Positions 36,482 to 45,753 are shown, counted from the first letter of the stretch. The stretch: 64,000 nt of DNA from Thermocatellispora tengchongensis (GCF_014202315.1 NZ_JACHGN010000005.1:186001-250000), one strand, 5' to 3'. Translations and numbers: made by a program. Notes: generated by a model not told the origin, from the sequence alone.

Positions 36482-39400
36482 TCAGGCGAAGACGTCCTGC
36501 TGGTAGCGGCCCGCCTCCTCCAGCTCGCGGAGCCACGCGTCGCCGTCGCGGCCGGTGCGCTCGGCGTAGATCGCGGCCAGGGTGCGTCTGACCGCGGGGG
36601 CCATGTGCAGGCCGTCGCCGCAGACGTACACGTGGGCGCCGCGTTCCAGGAGAGCCCACACGGTGTCCGCGTTGGCGGACAGGGCGTCCTGGACGTACCG
36701 GTGCGGGTGGCCGGGCAGTGCCGAGAACGCGGTGTGCACCCGGGCCACCCCGGCGCGCTCCCAGGCGTCGAGGTCGGCGTGGTAGAGCCGGTCGTGTCCG
36801 GGGTGGCGGCAGCCGGTGAAGACCTCGGCTGGCTCGGCGCCGGGGGCCGAGAGGGCTCGGTGCTCCAGGAAGGCGCGCAGCGGGGCGAAGCCGGTGCCGG
36901 GGCCGACCAGGACGATCGGCGTGGCCGGGTCCTCGGGGAGCCGGAACGGCGGCGCGGGCACCCGTACGTACCCGTAGAACACCTCGCCGGGCGCGAGGCC
37001 GGCCAGGTAGGCCGAGCACATCCCCCGGTAGGCGGCGTCCGCGCCCGACCAGGCCGGGCCCTCCACCAGGCCGACGGTGATCCGGACCTGCCGGGGCGCG
37101 GCCAGGGGCGAGGACGAGATCGAGTAGTAGCGGGGCCGGATCGGGCCGGCCGCCTCCAGGAAGACGGGCAGCGGCAGCGCGATGGCCGGGTACCGCTCCA
37201 GCAGGTCGATCACGGAGACCCGCTTGGCCAGCACCTCGTCCGGGTACGCGGCGGTGAGCCGGTCCAGCTCGCCCCGGGTCCACGGGCACCGGGTGTGCGC
37301 GGCGAGGGTCGCGAGGTCGGCGCGGGTGGCGACGTCCTGGAGCTCGGCGAAGTCGGCCAGCAGCAGCCCGGCGGTGACCGGGGTGTCCACCGGCAGGTGG
37401 GTGGCACCGTGGGCGCGCAGCCGCACGACCTGGTCGCGGGGCACGCGCAGGGCGCGCAGCGCCCGCTCCACCAGCTCCGGCTCGTTGCGGGCGAACACCG
37501 CGAGGTGGTCGCCGGGCTCGTACGTCACGCCCTCCGGCAGCTCGGCCACGATCGAGCGCACCCCGGGCCGGGGCGCCTCCAGGGAGAAGTCCCACAGCCC
37601 GGTGGGGTCGCCGGTCAGCTCCTCGTTGGACACCACGGTGAGCGGGACGGCGCGCTCGGAGACGACGGCGGGGCGGATCTCGGACTCGGTGAGGACCTCC
37701 ATCTCGTAGCGGGGCCCGGCGGGGGCCGCCCCGGCGCCGTACTCGGCGGCGAGCGCCGCCCACAGCGCGGAGGTCCAGGCGGAGACGGCGCCGTCGAAGT
37801 CGCCGTCGGCGTCGGCCTCGCCGCGCTCCACCAGCGGCACGGCCCCGGCGGCGGTCAGCTTGGCGAAGGCGCGCTTGGGGAAGCCCTGGTAGGTGGGCCA
37901 CTGGGTGTTGCCGCAGCCGAGCAGGGCCAGACGCACGCCGTCCATGCGCGGCAGCTCCTCCAGCGCGTCGAACTCCTGCGCGTTGTCGGGCGCCTTGCCG
38001 TTGTAGGTGGAGGTGACCACGGCGAGCAGCCCCTCGCGCGGCGGCGCGGCGGCCAGTTCGTCCAGGGTGAGCAGGGTGGTGGCGAACCCGGCGTGGCGTG
38101 CCCGCTCGGCCAGCCGCTCGGCGATGTCGGCGCTCGTGCCCAGGTTGGAGCCGTAGGCCACGGCCAGGCTCACCCCGGTCACGGTCACCTCGGCGGCCAG
38201 GTCGCGCGGCGCGTCCTCGGCGGCCTCGCCCTGGGCCGCGGGCACAGCGCGCTCGTGCGGCTGCCGGGCCCGGACCCGGATCGTGAAGTCCTCGGGCTTG
38301 AGGGTGAGGGTCTGCTTGATCTTCATCCGGTACGCGCCCGGGTCGGCGAGGGCGAACTCGCGCAGCACCATGGCCAGCGCCAGCCGGGCCTCGGTGAGCG
38401 CGAACTGGCGGCCGATACAGGCCCGCTCGCCGTTGCCGAACGGCTTGTACGCCGCCGGGTGGTGCTCCCGCTTCCGCTCGGGGAGCCACCGGTCGATGTC
38501 GAACTCCTCGGGCCGGTCCCACGCCTTGGGGTGCCGGTGCAGCGGCGGCAGCAGGATCACGCACCTCTGCTCCGCCGCGATCGGGTGGCCGCCGAGCGTG
38601 GTGTCGGCGTAGGCGGTCACGGCGAAGGACGGGATCGGCGACCACAGCCGCAGGGTCTCCTCCAGCACCCGCGGGATCACGTCCAGCTTCATGATCGTCT
38701 CGTACGTGGGCGGCTCGTCGCCGGGCAGCAGCCGGTCCACCTCGGCGTACGCCAGGGCCAGCGCGTGCGGGTTGCGCAGCAGGTTGTACAGCGCGAAGGA
38801 GAGCAGCCCGCTGGTGGTCTCGTGCCCGGCGATGAGGAAGGTCAGCACCTGGTCGCGGATGTTGGCGTCGGACAGGCGCTCGCCGGTGCGCGGGTCGGCG
38901 GCCTGGAGCATCAGCCCGAGCAGGTCGCCGGTCCCGGCCTTGCCGGCGGCACGCCGCTGCCTGATCACGTCGTCCACCAGTTCGCGCATCAGCGCGATGT
39001 CGGCGCGGTAGCCCTCCTCGCGCCGCCGCTTCAGCTTGGTGACGAGCGGTAGCTGCCGGTTGCGCAGCATCGCCTCGGTGAGGGCGCGGCCCATGGCGCG
39101 CAGGAACGGGTGCAGCTCGGCCGACTCGAAGGAGTCGAAGCGGTAGTCGAAGCCGGTCAGCGAGATGGTGTCCAGGGTGAGCCTGGTCATGTCGTCGGGC
39201 ACGTTGAGGTCCTGGCCCTGCCTGCGGCGCCAGGACGCGACCAGGTTCTGCGCGATCTCCAGCATCTGGGGGAAGTACGCCTTCATGGAGCGCTGGCTGA
39301 AGGCGGGCATCAGGATGCGATGCGCCTGGCCCCAGACCGGCTCGTCGTGCCGGGCGGTGAACAGCCCGTCGCCGGCGAAGTCGCGCACGATCGACAGCGG

Positions 39401-39643
39401 CGGGTCGATGGACTTGTAGAAGCGCGACTCGTCGCACAGCTCGGCGACCAGGTCGGGGTCGTAGACGAACAGGATGTCCCGCCCCATGAGATCCAGGCGG
39501 TAGATGCCCTGCGGGTGCCGCCCGGCCAGCTCGTTGAAGTAGGCACTGGGCGAGTGCGCGGGCACTTGCAGCATGTTCCCGACGATGGGCAGCCCCTGCG
39601 GCGCGGGGATCTCGTGGATCGCGGGTACCTCGGTCACGGCCAT
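36482..39643 (-). CDS. Self-sufficient cytochrome P450 (CYP102/BM3 type)
   Basis: A 1053-residue fusion of a P450 and an FMN/FAD reductase, similar in length to BM3 (1049). P450 part: GDGLFTARH, AGHETTSG, EETLRLW and the heme loop FGNGERACIG with Cys near 400. The substrate-gate Arg47 and Phe87 equivalents (GRDILF, DGLF) are kept; the Tyr51 equivalent is Phe. The flavodoxin domain starts AYGSNLGTSADIAERL near 490; FAD binding is RYYSISSS; NADPH binding VGPGTGFAPLRAFLE and VYVCGDGLHMAP. The last residues are QQDVFA, with Phe where BM3 has Trp1046. It probably hydroxylates fatty acids. ATG 39643 follows GGAGGAG. Confidence 0.96.
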   Translation of the reverse strand: MAVTEVPAIHEIPAPQGLPIVGNMLQVPAHSPSAYFNELAGRHPQGIYRLDLMGRDILFVYDPDLVAELCDESRFYKSIDPPLSIVRDFAGDGLFTARHDEPVWGQAHRILMPAFSQRSMKAYFPQMLEIAQNLVASWRRRQGQDLNVPDDMTRLTLDTISLTGFDYRFDSFESAELHPFLRAMGRALTEAMLRNRQLPLVTKLKRRREEGYRADIALMRELVDDVIRQRRAAGKAGTGDLLGLMLQAADPRTGERLSDANIRDQVLTFLIAGHETTSGLLSFALYNLLRNPHALALAYAEVDRLLPGDEPPTYETIMKLDVIPRVLEETLRLWSPIPSFAVTAYADTTLGGHPIAAEQRCVILLPPLHRHPKAWDRPEEFDIDRWLPERKREHHPAAYKPFGNGERACIGRQFALTEARLALAMVLREFALADPGAYRMKIKQTLTLKPEDFTIRVRARQPHERAVPAAQGEAAEDAPRDLAAEVTVTGVSLAVAYGSNLGTSADIAERLAERARHAGFATTLLTLDELAAAPPREGLLAVVTSTYNGKAPDNAQEFDALEELPRMDGVRLALLGCGNTQWPTYQGFPKRAFAKLTAAGAVPLVERGEADADGDFDGAVSAWTSALWAALAAEYGAGAAPAGPRYEMEVLTESEIRPAVVSERAVPLTVVSNEELTGDPTGLWDFSLEAPRPGVRSIVAELPEGVTYEPGDHLAVFARNEPELVERALRALRVPRDQVVRLRAHGATHLPVDTPVTAGLLLADFAELQDVATRADLATLAAHTRCPWTRGELDRLTAAYPDEVLAKRVSVIDLLERYPAIALPLPVFLEAAGPIRPRYYSISSSPLAAPRQVRITVGLVEGPAWSGADAAYRGMCSAYLAGLAPGEVFYGYVRVPAPPFRLPEDPATPIVLVGPGTGFAPLRAFLEHRALSAPGAEPAEVFTGCRHPGHDRLYHADLDAWERAGVARVHTAFSALPGHPHRYVQDALSANADTVWALLERGAHVYVCGDGLHMAPAVRRTLAAIYAERTGRDGDAWLRELEEAGRYQQDVFA

Positions 39644-39667
39644 TCGAGCTCCTCCCGACAGCTCCAG

Positions 39668-39682
39668 CCATACGCTGTATGG
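39668..39682. promoter_or_regulatory. TetR operator, copy 1
   Basis: A 15-bp palindrome CCATACGCTGTATGG with arms CCATAC and GTATGG. It lies in the 58-bp divergent region between the CYP102 and tetR genes, 24 bp upstream of the P450 start codon. Confidence 0.75.
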
Positions 39683-39691
39683 ATACGCTAG

Positions 39692-39704
39692 CATACGGCG
39701 TATG
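39692..39704. promoter_or_regulatory. TetR operator, copy 2, overlapping the tetR start codon
   Basis: A 13-bp palindrome CATACGGCGTATG that includes the ATG of tetR at 39702. The centres of the two copies are 23 bp apart, about two helical turns, which fits two dimers bound on one face. Little room is left for a leader, so the tetR transcript may be leaderless. Confidence 0.75.
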
Positions 39705-40283
39705 GCTGTGAGGACGCGCAGGGGGGAGCCCCTCTCCCTGGACGAGATCCACGCGACCGCGCTGCGCCTGATCGACGCGGGCGGCGCCGAGGCGCTGTCC
39801 ATGCGCAAGCTCGCCGCCGAGCTGGACGTCAACCCGATGTCCCTCTACCACCACGTCGAGAACAAGACCGCGCTGCTCGCCGGGGTGTGCGGGCTGGCCA
39901 TCTCGCAGCTCCGGCTGCCGCCCGACGACGGGCGTCCCTGGCAGGAGCAGTTGCGCGCGCTGGCGCACGCGTACCGGTCGCTGGCCCAGGCCCACCCCCG
40001 GCTGTGGGCGTACGTGCACGAGCACCCCGAGGTCGTGGACCGCAAGGAGGGCATGGGCGCGGTGCTGCGCCGCATCCTGCACGCCGCCGGGGTGCCCGAG
40101 CGCGACGTGGAGGCGACCTCCGAGATCCTCTACGCCTTCGTCACCGGCTTCGTCTACGCCGAGACCCGCGACCACCTCGGCGAGCACCCGGGCGCCGAGG
40201 ACGTCGATCGCAGCTACGAGATCGCGATCCGGCTCATCCTGGCCGGTCTCGCCTCCGGCGAGGCGTTCGACACCCAGCCATAG
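39702..40283 (+). CDS. TetR-family regulator of the CYP102 gene
   Basis: A 193-residue repressor with the TetR_C (tetracycline-type) C-terminal domain. HTH: LDEIHATALRLIDAGGAEALS, MRKLAAELDVNPMSLYHHVE. The ligand domain includes LRALAHAYRSLAQAHPRLWA and LYAFVTGFVYAE. It is divergent from the CYP102 gene, as BM3R1-type repressors are from their P450s, and two palindromes in the shared promoter are its probable sites. The inducer may be a fatty acid or a P450 substrate. Confidence 0.9.
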   Translation: MAVRTRRGEPLSLDEIHATALRLIDAGGAEALSMRKLAAELDVNPMSLYHHVENKTALLAGVCGLAISQLRLPPDDGRPWQEQLRALAHAYRSLAQAHPRLWAYVHEHPEVVDRKEGMGAVLRRILHAAGVPERDVEATSEILYAFVTGFVYAETRDHLGEHPGAEDVDRSYEIAIRLILAGLASGEAFDTQP

Positions 40284-40288
40284 CCAGG

Positions 40289-40780
40289 TCACGTCACGGG
40301 GACGATCCTGGCCTCCAGCAGGCGGCCCGACTCGATGCGCAGCAGGCCGATCGTGCCGTGCGGCTGACGGCGGCGGTCGGTCGGGGAGCCGGGGTTGAAG
40401 ATGCGCAGGCCCTCGCCGCTCTCGTCGAGCGGGATGTGCGAGTGGCCGAAGACCACCAGGCCGGCATCGGGGAAGCGGCGGCGCATGCGGGCCAGGCGGC
40501 CCTTGGCCGGGCCGCTGTCGTGGATCATGCCGACGCGCAGCCCGTCGAGGTCGAGCTCCAAGGTCTCGGGCGCGTCGAGGTCGGGGCCGTCGTTGTTGCC
40601 CTTGACCGCGTGCACCGGCGCGTACGCGGCCAGCTCGGCGAGCACGCCGGGCACGCACACGTCGCCCGCGTGCAGGATCGCGTCGGCCCCGCGCAGGTGC
40701 TCGGCGACCCGCGGCGGGCACGACTTCCACCGCCGGGGCGCGTGCGTGTCGGCCAGCGCCACCACCTTCACACCCACCAT
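40289..40780 (-). CDS. YfcE/MJ0936-type metallophosphoesterase
   Basis: A 163-residue calcineurin-like phosphodiesterase. Motifs in order: ADTHAPRR, ILHAGDVC, VKGNNDGPD, MIHDSGP and VFGHSHIP, then NPGSPTDRR. All the dinuclear metal ligands expected from the family are present, though the fourth motif HDSG is unusual where HGH is common. A small cytosolic hydrolase of phosphodiester substrates. ATG 40780 has weak ribosome-site context; GTG codons at 40777 and 40771 are alternatives. Confidence 0.88.
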   Translation of the reverse strand: MVGVKVVALADTHAPRRWKSCPPRVAEHLRGADAILHAGDVCVPGVLAELAAYAPVHAVKGNNDGPDLDAPETLELDLDGLRVGMIHDSGPAKGRLARMRRRFPDAGLVVFGHSHIPLDESGEGLRIFNPGSPTDRRRQPHGTIGLLRIESGRLLEARIVPVT

Positions 40781-40867
40781 CCTGCCCCAGCCCGTCCGAG
40801 TGGCGTACGCGGCCCGTACCCGTGAGGATGGATCACCAAGGACGGCGAGGAAGGCGGCAGCGGAGAG

Positions 40868-42376
40868 ATGGCACAGATCGTCGGAGGCGGGCACCCGGTC
40901 AACGACGCCGAGCGCAGGGTGATCGCGCACCTGCGGGACCACGCCCCGGACGACTGGCTGCTCCTGCACAACATCGAGGTGCCGCGCGGGGAGGAGATCT
41001 TCGAGGTCGATCTGATCGTGATCACCGGTCACTCCGTGTGCGTGATCGACGTCAAGGGCACCCACGGCCGGATCGAGGTGGCGGGCACGCGCTGGTTCCC
41101 GCCGCGTCAGGGCGCGTACGGCTCCCCGGTGGCCAAGGTGCGCGGCACGGCGCGGGCGCTGAAGGGCCTGATGGTGGACCAGCGCCGCGAGCTGGAGCGC
41201 GTCTACGTGGACAGCCTGGTCGTGCTGACCGCGCCGGACGCGGTGCTGGTCGATCCGGCCGGGCGCGACTCGCGCAACGTCACCGCCCTGGACCGGCTGC
41301 TGACCGTGCTGGGCGACGTCTCGCGGGTGCGCCGCGGGTGCAGCCCCGACGCGCGACCGTACCTGACCTCGATCGTCGAGGCGCTCAACGGCGCCGTACG
41401 CCGCTCGACCGCGCCGCCGCGCTACGGCAACTGGCAGGTGGAGGAGCAGCTCGGCGGCGACTCGCGGGTGACCGAGTACCGCGCCGTCAACGCCACCCTG
41501 GGCGGCGGCGAGACCGTGCTGCTGCGCGTCTACCAGGCCGACCCGCTCGCGGTGCGCAAGGAGCGCGACGCCGAGCGCGAGAGGATCGCCAACGCCTACC
41601 GCTCGCTCACCGGCATCCCGGCCCACCCGTGCGTGGTGCGCTCGCGCGACTTCTTCGCCATCGACGACGAGAGCCGGTTCGTGCTGGTGCTGGACGACGT
41701 GCACGGCCGGGCCCTGCACCTGTACCTCGGCTCGGAGCGGCGCGACGGCGACCCCCTCGACCTGGTGGAGGACGTGCTGCGCGGGCTGGCCCACGTGCAC
41801 GGCAACGGCGTGCTGCACCGCGCGCTCAGCCCGGCGACCGTGCTGGTCACCGAGGACGGCCGGGCGATGCTGACCGGCTTCGACCACGCCAAGCCGGGCC
41901 CGCGCGACTTCACCGTGGCCAACGAGCTGCCCGGCCTGCTCGACGTGCACTACGTCGCGCCGGAGTGCCAGGCGCGGCCGGAGCTGGCGAGCTTCGCCTC
42001 CGACGTGTACGCCGCCGGCGTGATCGCCCACCAGCTCCTCACCGGCGAGCTGCCCGACCCCGCCCTGCCCGACGCCGGCCCGCCCGGCACCGGCGGGCCC
42101 GCCGAGATCATGGACCTGGTGCGGCGCATGCGCGCCCAGGACCCGGCCAAGCGCCCCACCGCCGCCGAGGCCCTGGACGCCCTCCTCCGGGCCCGCGCCG
42201 CTCCCCCGCCCGTGCCCGCTCCCCCGGCCGCCGCGCCCCCCACCGCCGTGCCCCCGTCCACTCCGCCGCCCCCGTTCGCCGCGCCGCCGCAGGAGCCGCG
42301 CCGGGCCGACGGCGGACGGCGTGACCGCGCGCTGTTCGACCGGCTGCGCGCGGGGCTGCGGCGGCACGGCCGCTGA
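40868..42376 (+). CDS. NERD domain-pseudokinase fusion
   Basis: A 502-residue protein. The N-terminal NERD nuclease-related domain keeps a PD-(D/E)xK-like core (FEVDLIVITGHSVCVIDVKG, near residues 45-64). The C-terminal half has the protein-kinase fold, but key residues are missing: the beta3 Lys is Arg (VLLRVY), HRDxxxxN is HRALSPATVL, and DFG is GFD. An Ala-Pro-rich linker and a basic C-terminus (RAGLRRHGR) follow. It is therefore a pseudokinase coupled to a possible nuclease. NERD-kinase proteins occur in phage-defence loci such as PglW, but no other defence gene is adjacent. Confidence 0.86.
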   Translation: MAQIVGGGHPVNDAERRVIAHLRDHAPDDWLLLHNIEVPRGEEIFEVDLIVITGHSVCVIDVKGTHGRIEVAGTRWFPPRQGAYGSPVAKVRGTARALKGLMVDQRRELERVYVDSLVVLTAPDAVLVDPAGRDSRNVTALDRLLTVLGDVSRVRRGCSPDARPYLTSIVEALNGAVRRSTAPPRYGNWQVEEQLGGDSRVTEYRAVNATLGGGETVLLRVYQADPLAVRKERDAERERIANAYRSLTGIPAHPCVVRSRDFFAIDDESRFVLVLDDVHGRALHLYLGSERRDGDPLDLVEDVLRGLAHVHGNGVLHRALSPATVLVTEDGRAMLTGFDHAKPGPRDFTVANELPGLLDVHYVAPECQARPELASFASDVYAAGVIAHQLLTGELPDPALPDAGPPGTGGPAEIMDLVRRMRAQDPAKRPTAAEALDALLRARAAPPPVPAPPAAAPPTAVPPSTPPPPFAAPPQEPRRADGGRRDRALFDRLRAGLRRHGR

Positions 42377-42544
42377 CTCCATTCACCCGGCTTTATCCGA
42401 CAATCTCCGAACTTCATCAGACAAAGGGGGTAGCCAGCGCGCGCTCGCGCGTATACGCTCACGGCCATCCGACCATGCTCACGACCGCGCGACCGCCCAG
42501 GTGAGGACGGGCGCGGGACGCGAGCCGAGCCGATCGCGGAGGCC

Positions 42545-43639
42545 ATGATGAGCGATGTCCCCGAGCTGGTGCCCGATCCGCCCGTGCGGTGCAAGGACTT
42601 CACGATCGGCGCCATCGGGGCCGGGTTCATCATGGCCGACGTGCAGCTCGCCGCGTACCGGAGCGCGGGCTTCACCGTGCACGCGCTCGCCTCGCGCACC
42701 CAGGCGCGCGCCGCCGAGGTCGCCGCCCGCTGGGACATCCCGGTCGTGCACGCCACCCCCGAGGCGCTGATCGAGGACGAGCGCGTCGAGATCCTGGACA
42801 TCGCCTTCCCGCCGCATCTCCAGCCCGCCCTGATCCGGCACGCGCTGCGGCAGCCGCACATCAAGGGGATCCTCGCGCAGAAGCCGTTCGCGCTGTCCCT
42901 GGACGACGCCCGCGCGCTGGTCGAGGAGGCCGAGGCCGCGGGCAAGCCGCTGTCGATCAACCAGAACATGCGCTACGACCAGTCGATCCGGGTGCTGAAG
43001 CAGCTCATCGACCGCGGCGAGCTGGGCGAGATCGTCACCGCCACCATCGACATGCGCGCCGTGCCGCACTGGCAGGAGTTCCTGCGCGACTACGACCGGC
43101 TGACGCTGGTCAACATGAGCGTGCACCACCTCGACGCCCTGCGCTTCCTGCTCGGCGAGCCGGTGGACGTCTACACCGCGGCCCGCACCGACCCGCGTAC
43201 CGCCTTCCCGCACACCGACGGCATCGTGGCCTCCACGATCCGCTTCGAGAGCGGCGCGCTCGCGGTCAGCCTGGAGGACGTCTGGACCGGCCCGATCGAG
43301 CGCGGCGTCGACTCCGACGTACGCATCCGCTGGCGGGTCGAGGGCACCGCGGGGCTGGCCCAGGGCACGATCGGCTGGCCCGACTACCCCGAAGGCTCAC
43401 CGAGCACGCTGCGCTACAGCTCCGAGGGCACCGGCGGCCGGTGGGAGGAGCCGGTGTGGTCCACCCGCTGGTTCCCCGACGGGTTCGCCGGGGTCATGGA
43501 GCAGTTGCAGTACGCCGTCGCCCACGGGGAGTGCCCGGAGCTGGACGCGCGGGACAACCTGCGCACGATGGCCCTGGTCGAGGCCGCGTACCGCTCGATC
43601 GAGGAGCGCAGAGCCGTTCCCGTGGCCGAGTTCATCTGA
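42545..43639 (+). CDS. Gfo/Idh/MocA-family oxidoreductase
   Basis: A 364-residue NAD(P)-dependent sugar or inositol dehydrogenase-like protein. Rossmann motif: IGAIGAGFIMADVQ near residues 18-31. The usual EKP motif reads AQKPFA, keeping the catalytic Lys, and a conserved His lies in NMSVHHLDALRFLLG. The start is ATG 42545 or 42548. It lies 63 bp before an isomerase gene on the same strand, so both likely act on one sugar or sugar acid. The GntR gene further downstream is a plausible regulator. Confidence 0.9.
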   Translation: MMSDVPELVPDPPVRCKDFTIGAIGAGFIMADVQLAAYRSAGFTVHALASRTQARAAEVAARWDIPVVHATPEALIEDERVEILDIAFPPHLQPALIRHALRQPHIKGILAQKPFALSLDDARALVEEAEAAGKPLSINQNMRYDQSIRVLKQLIDRGELGEIVTATIDMRAVPHWQEFLRDYDRLTLVNMSVHHLDALRFLLGEPVDVYTAARTDPRTAFPHTDGIVASTIRFESGALAVSLEDVWTGPIERGVDSDVRIRWRVEGTAGLAQGTIGWPDYPEGSPSTLRYSSEGTGGRWEEPVWSTRWFPDGFAGVMEQLQYAVAHGECPELDARDNLRTMALVEAAYRSIEERRAVPVAEFI

Positions 43640-43702
43640 GCTTCCCCGCATCGTTTCCCCCGCATCGTTTCCCCGCATCAATCGTCCAGCAGGAGGTTCA
43701 CC

Positions 43703-44605
43703 GTGCTCCAGGTCGGCATCTTCTCCGGCATCTACCAGCACGATCTCGACGAGGCGGCACGGCGAATCCGCGCGCACGGGTTCAACGCGGTGCAGTTCGA
43801 CCTCGACTTCAGCGACCCGGCGTTCGCCGAGGCGGCGCTGACCGACAAGCAGTGCGCCGAGATCCGCGACACCTACCGGCGGCACGACCTGCCGATCGTG
43901 AGCGTCTCGGGATACACCAACATCGTCCACCCCGACCCCGACGAGCGTAAGCGGCGCAACGAGCGGCTGAAGTCGCTGATCAGGAACGGCCGCGGCCTGG
44001 GCACGCCGTACGTGATCAGCGAGACCGGCACGTTCAACACCGACAGCGACTGGGCGCCGCACCCGCGCAACACCACCGAGGCCGGGTACGCCGAGTGCCT
44101 GGACGTGGTGGGCGAGCTGGTGGAGGAGGCCCGCGCGCACGACGCGGTCTTCTGCGTGGAGACCTACGTCAACAACGTGATCGGCTCCATCGACGCCACG
44201 CTGCGGCTGTTCCGCGACATCGACAGCCCGCACCTGGGCCTGGTCATGGACCCGACGAACTACTACGAGGACCACAACATCGACGACATGGACGGCGTGC
44301 TGCGCCGCATGTTCGCCGAGCTGGGCGACAAAGTGCGCATCGCGCACGCCAAGGACGTGGCACGGGCGACCGACACCGGGGAGAAGCACGCCGACACCGG
44401 CGCGGCCGAGTACCTGTCCTTCCGCGGCGTCGGCGCGATGGAGCTGCACGGCCCCGGCCAGGGCGCGCTGAACTACCCGCTGTTCTTCGAGCTGCTGGCG
44501 AAGCAGCACCCCAACATGACCGTGATCATCGAGCACGTCACCGAGGACGAGGCCCCGGCCGCCAAGCGGTTCGTGGAGGAGAAGATGCTGGAGGTCGGCG
44601 TCTGA
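43703..44605 (+). CDS. Sugar phosphate isomerase/epimerase (xylose isomerase-like TIM barrel)
   Basis: A 300-residue AP-endonuclease-2-type TIM barrel. Metal-binding positions are visible along the barrel: VETYVNNVIGS (Glu), LGLVMDPTNYYED (Asp), IAHAKDV (His) and TVIIEHVTEDE (Glu). This group includes inosose isomerases and many uncharacterised sugar isomerases. GTG 43703 follows AGGAGG. It is 63 bp after the oxidoreductase gene, suggesting a two-step sugar pathway. The substrate is unknown. Confidence 0.9.
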   Translation: MLQVGIFSGIYQHDLDEAARRIRAHGFNAVQFDLDFSDPAFAEAALTDKQCAEIRDTYRRHDLPIVSVSGYTNIVHPDPDERKRRNERLKSLIRNGRGLGTPYVISETGTFNTDSDWAPHPRNTTEAGYAECLDVVGELVEEARAHDAVFCVETYVNNVIGSIDATLRLFRDIDSPHLGLVMDPTNYYEDHNIDDMDGVLRRMFAELGDKVRIAHAKDVARATDTGEKHADTGAAEYLSFRGVGAMELHGPGQGALNYPLFFELLAKQHPNMTVIIEHVTEDEAPAAKRFVEEKMLEVGV

Positions 44606-45012
44606 GGCACGCCACTCCGACGCCGACCTCCGCCCCACGGGCGCCCGGCCCGACGCACGCGGGCCTCTGGCCCGATCCGGGCGCCCGTCCCGACGCGGAC
44701 CTCCGCCCCACGGGCGCCCCGCCCGAGAGGGCGCCCGGCCCAAGGGGGCGCCCGGCTCGACGCACGCGGGCTTCTGGCCCGATCCGGGCGCCCGGCCCGA
44801 CGCGGACCTCCGCCCCACGGGCGCCCCGCCCGAGAGGGCGTCCGGCCCAAGGGGGCGCCCGGCCCGATGCGGACCTCCGCTCCTGTGTGGCGTGCGGTCT
44901 GATGTGACGCGCGGTCCGATGTGGGCGTCCGGTCTGATGTGATGGGATGCGTACGCCCGGTGCCGTCGCGGCGGCGCCGGGCCACCCCCGTCCCTGACCC
45001 CGAGGAGACCGC
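44606..45012. other. Gap of repeats between the isomerase and GntR genes
   Basis: The 407-bp gap holds no gene. Most of it is a 107-bp duplicated unit (next entry) plus three short copies of a CGGTCTGATGTG motif at about 44899, 44914 and 44931. A GTG start with GAGGAGACC follows for the regulator gene. Confidence 0.7.
44651..44864. repeat. 107-bp tandem direct repeat, two copies plus fragments
   Basis: Copies at 44651-44757 and 44758-44864 differ at only a few positions. Partial copies precede (from about 44618) and follow (from 44865). The unit contains smaller GGGCGCCCGGCCC-type repeats able to form hairpins. Intergenic, so the duplication does not affect a frame. Confidence 0.85.
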
Positions 45013-45753
45013 GTGGCCACCCGCCCCAATCCCGAAGGCTCCCCCGGCGGCGGAGCGCGGCACGCGCGCGTCGCGCGTGTGCTCGGCCAGAGGATCGTCA
45101 CCGGCGAGCTGGCCCCGGGCGACCCGCTGCCGACCGAGGAGCAGCTCGTGGCCGAGCTGGGCGTGGGCCGCTCGGCCGTGCGCGAGGGCGTGAAGGTGCT
45201 GGCCGGCAAGGGTCTGTTGGAGAGCCGTACCAGCGCCGGCACCCGGGTGCGGCCCCGCTCGTCGTGGAGCCTGCTCGACCCCGACGTGCTGGGCTGGCGG
45301 TTCGTCCCCGACCCCCGCCCCGAGGACGTGCGGCTGCTGGCCGACCTGCGGGTGGCCCTGGAGCCGGGCGCGGCCCGGGTGGCCGCCGAGCGCGCCGACG
45401 CCGACGCCGTCCGCCGCATCGACGAGGCCATGGCCGCCCTGTACGCCACCGCCGACGACGCCGACGCCTTCATCGAGGCCGACCTGTCCTTCCACCGCGC
45501 GGTGTTCGCCGCCGCCGGCAACGACCTGCTGCTGCACATCTACGAGATGATCAGCATCGCGCTGCGCTCGGTGCGCCAGGTGCACACCCGCGCGATCAGC
45601 CACAACAAGGAGACCCTGCCCGCGCACGAGCGGGTCGCCGTGGCCATCCGGCGTCACCACCACCGCAAGGCGGAGGAGGCGATGCGCGAGGTCGTGGAGG
45701 TCGCCCGCACCGACGCCGAGCAGCAGGTGGCCGCCCTCTGTTGCGGCGCGTGA
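45013..45753 (+). CDS. GntR/FadR-type regulator with FCD domain
   Basis: A 246-residue regulator. N-terminal winged HTH: QRIVTGELAPGDPLPTEEQL, VAELGVGRSAVREGVKVLAG. The C-terminal FCD ligand domain keeps metal-site residues: Asp and His in ADLSFHRAVFAAAGND, His in LPAHERVAVAI, His in RHHHRKAEEAM. FCD regulators usually sense sugar acids or lactate-type ligands. It follows the oxidoreductase/isomerase genes on the same strand and probably controls them. The start is GTG 45013. Confidence 0.92.
   Translation: MATRPNPEGSPGGGARHARVARVLGQRIVTGELAPGDPLPTEEQLVAELGVGRSAVREGVKVLAGKGLLESRTSAGTRVRPRSSWSLLDPDVLGWRFVPDPRPEDVRLLADLRVALEPGAARVAAERADADAVRRIDEAMAALYATADDADAFIEADLSFHRAVFAAAGNDLLLHIYEMISIALRSVRQVHTRAISHNKETLPAHERVAVAIRRHHHRKAEEAMREVVEVARTDAEQQVAALCCGA

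Noticed and set aside
40868-42376. Active serine/threonine kinase assignment
   Set aside because: The HRD Asp, DFG and beta3 Lys are all missing, so catalysis is unlikely.
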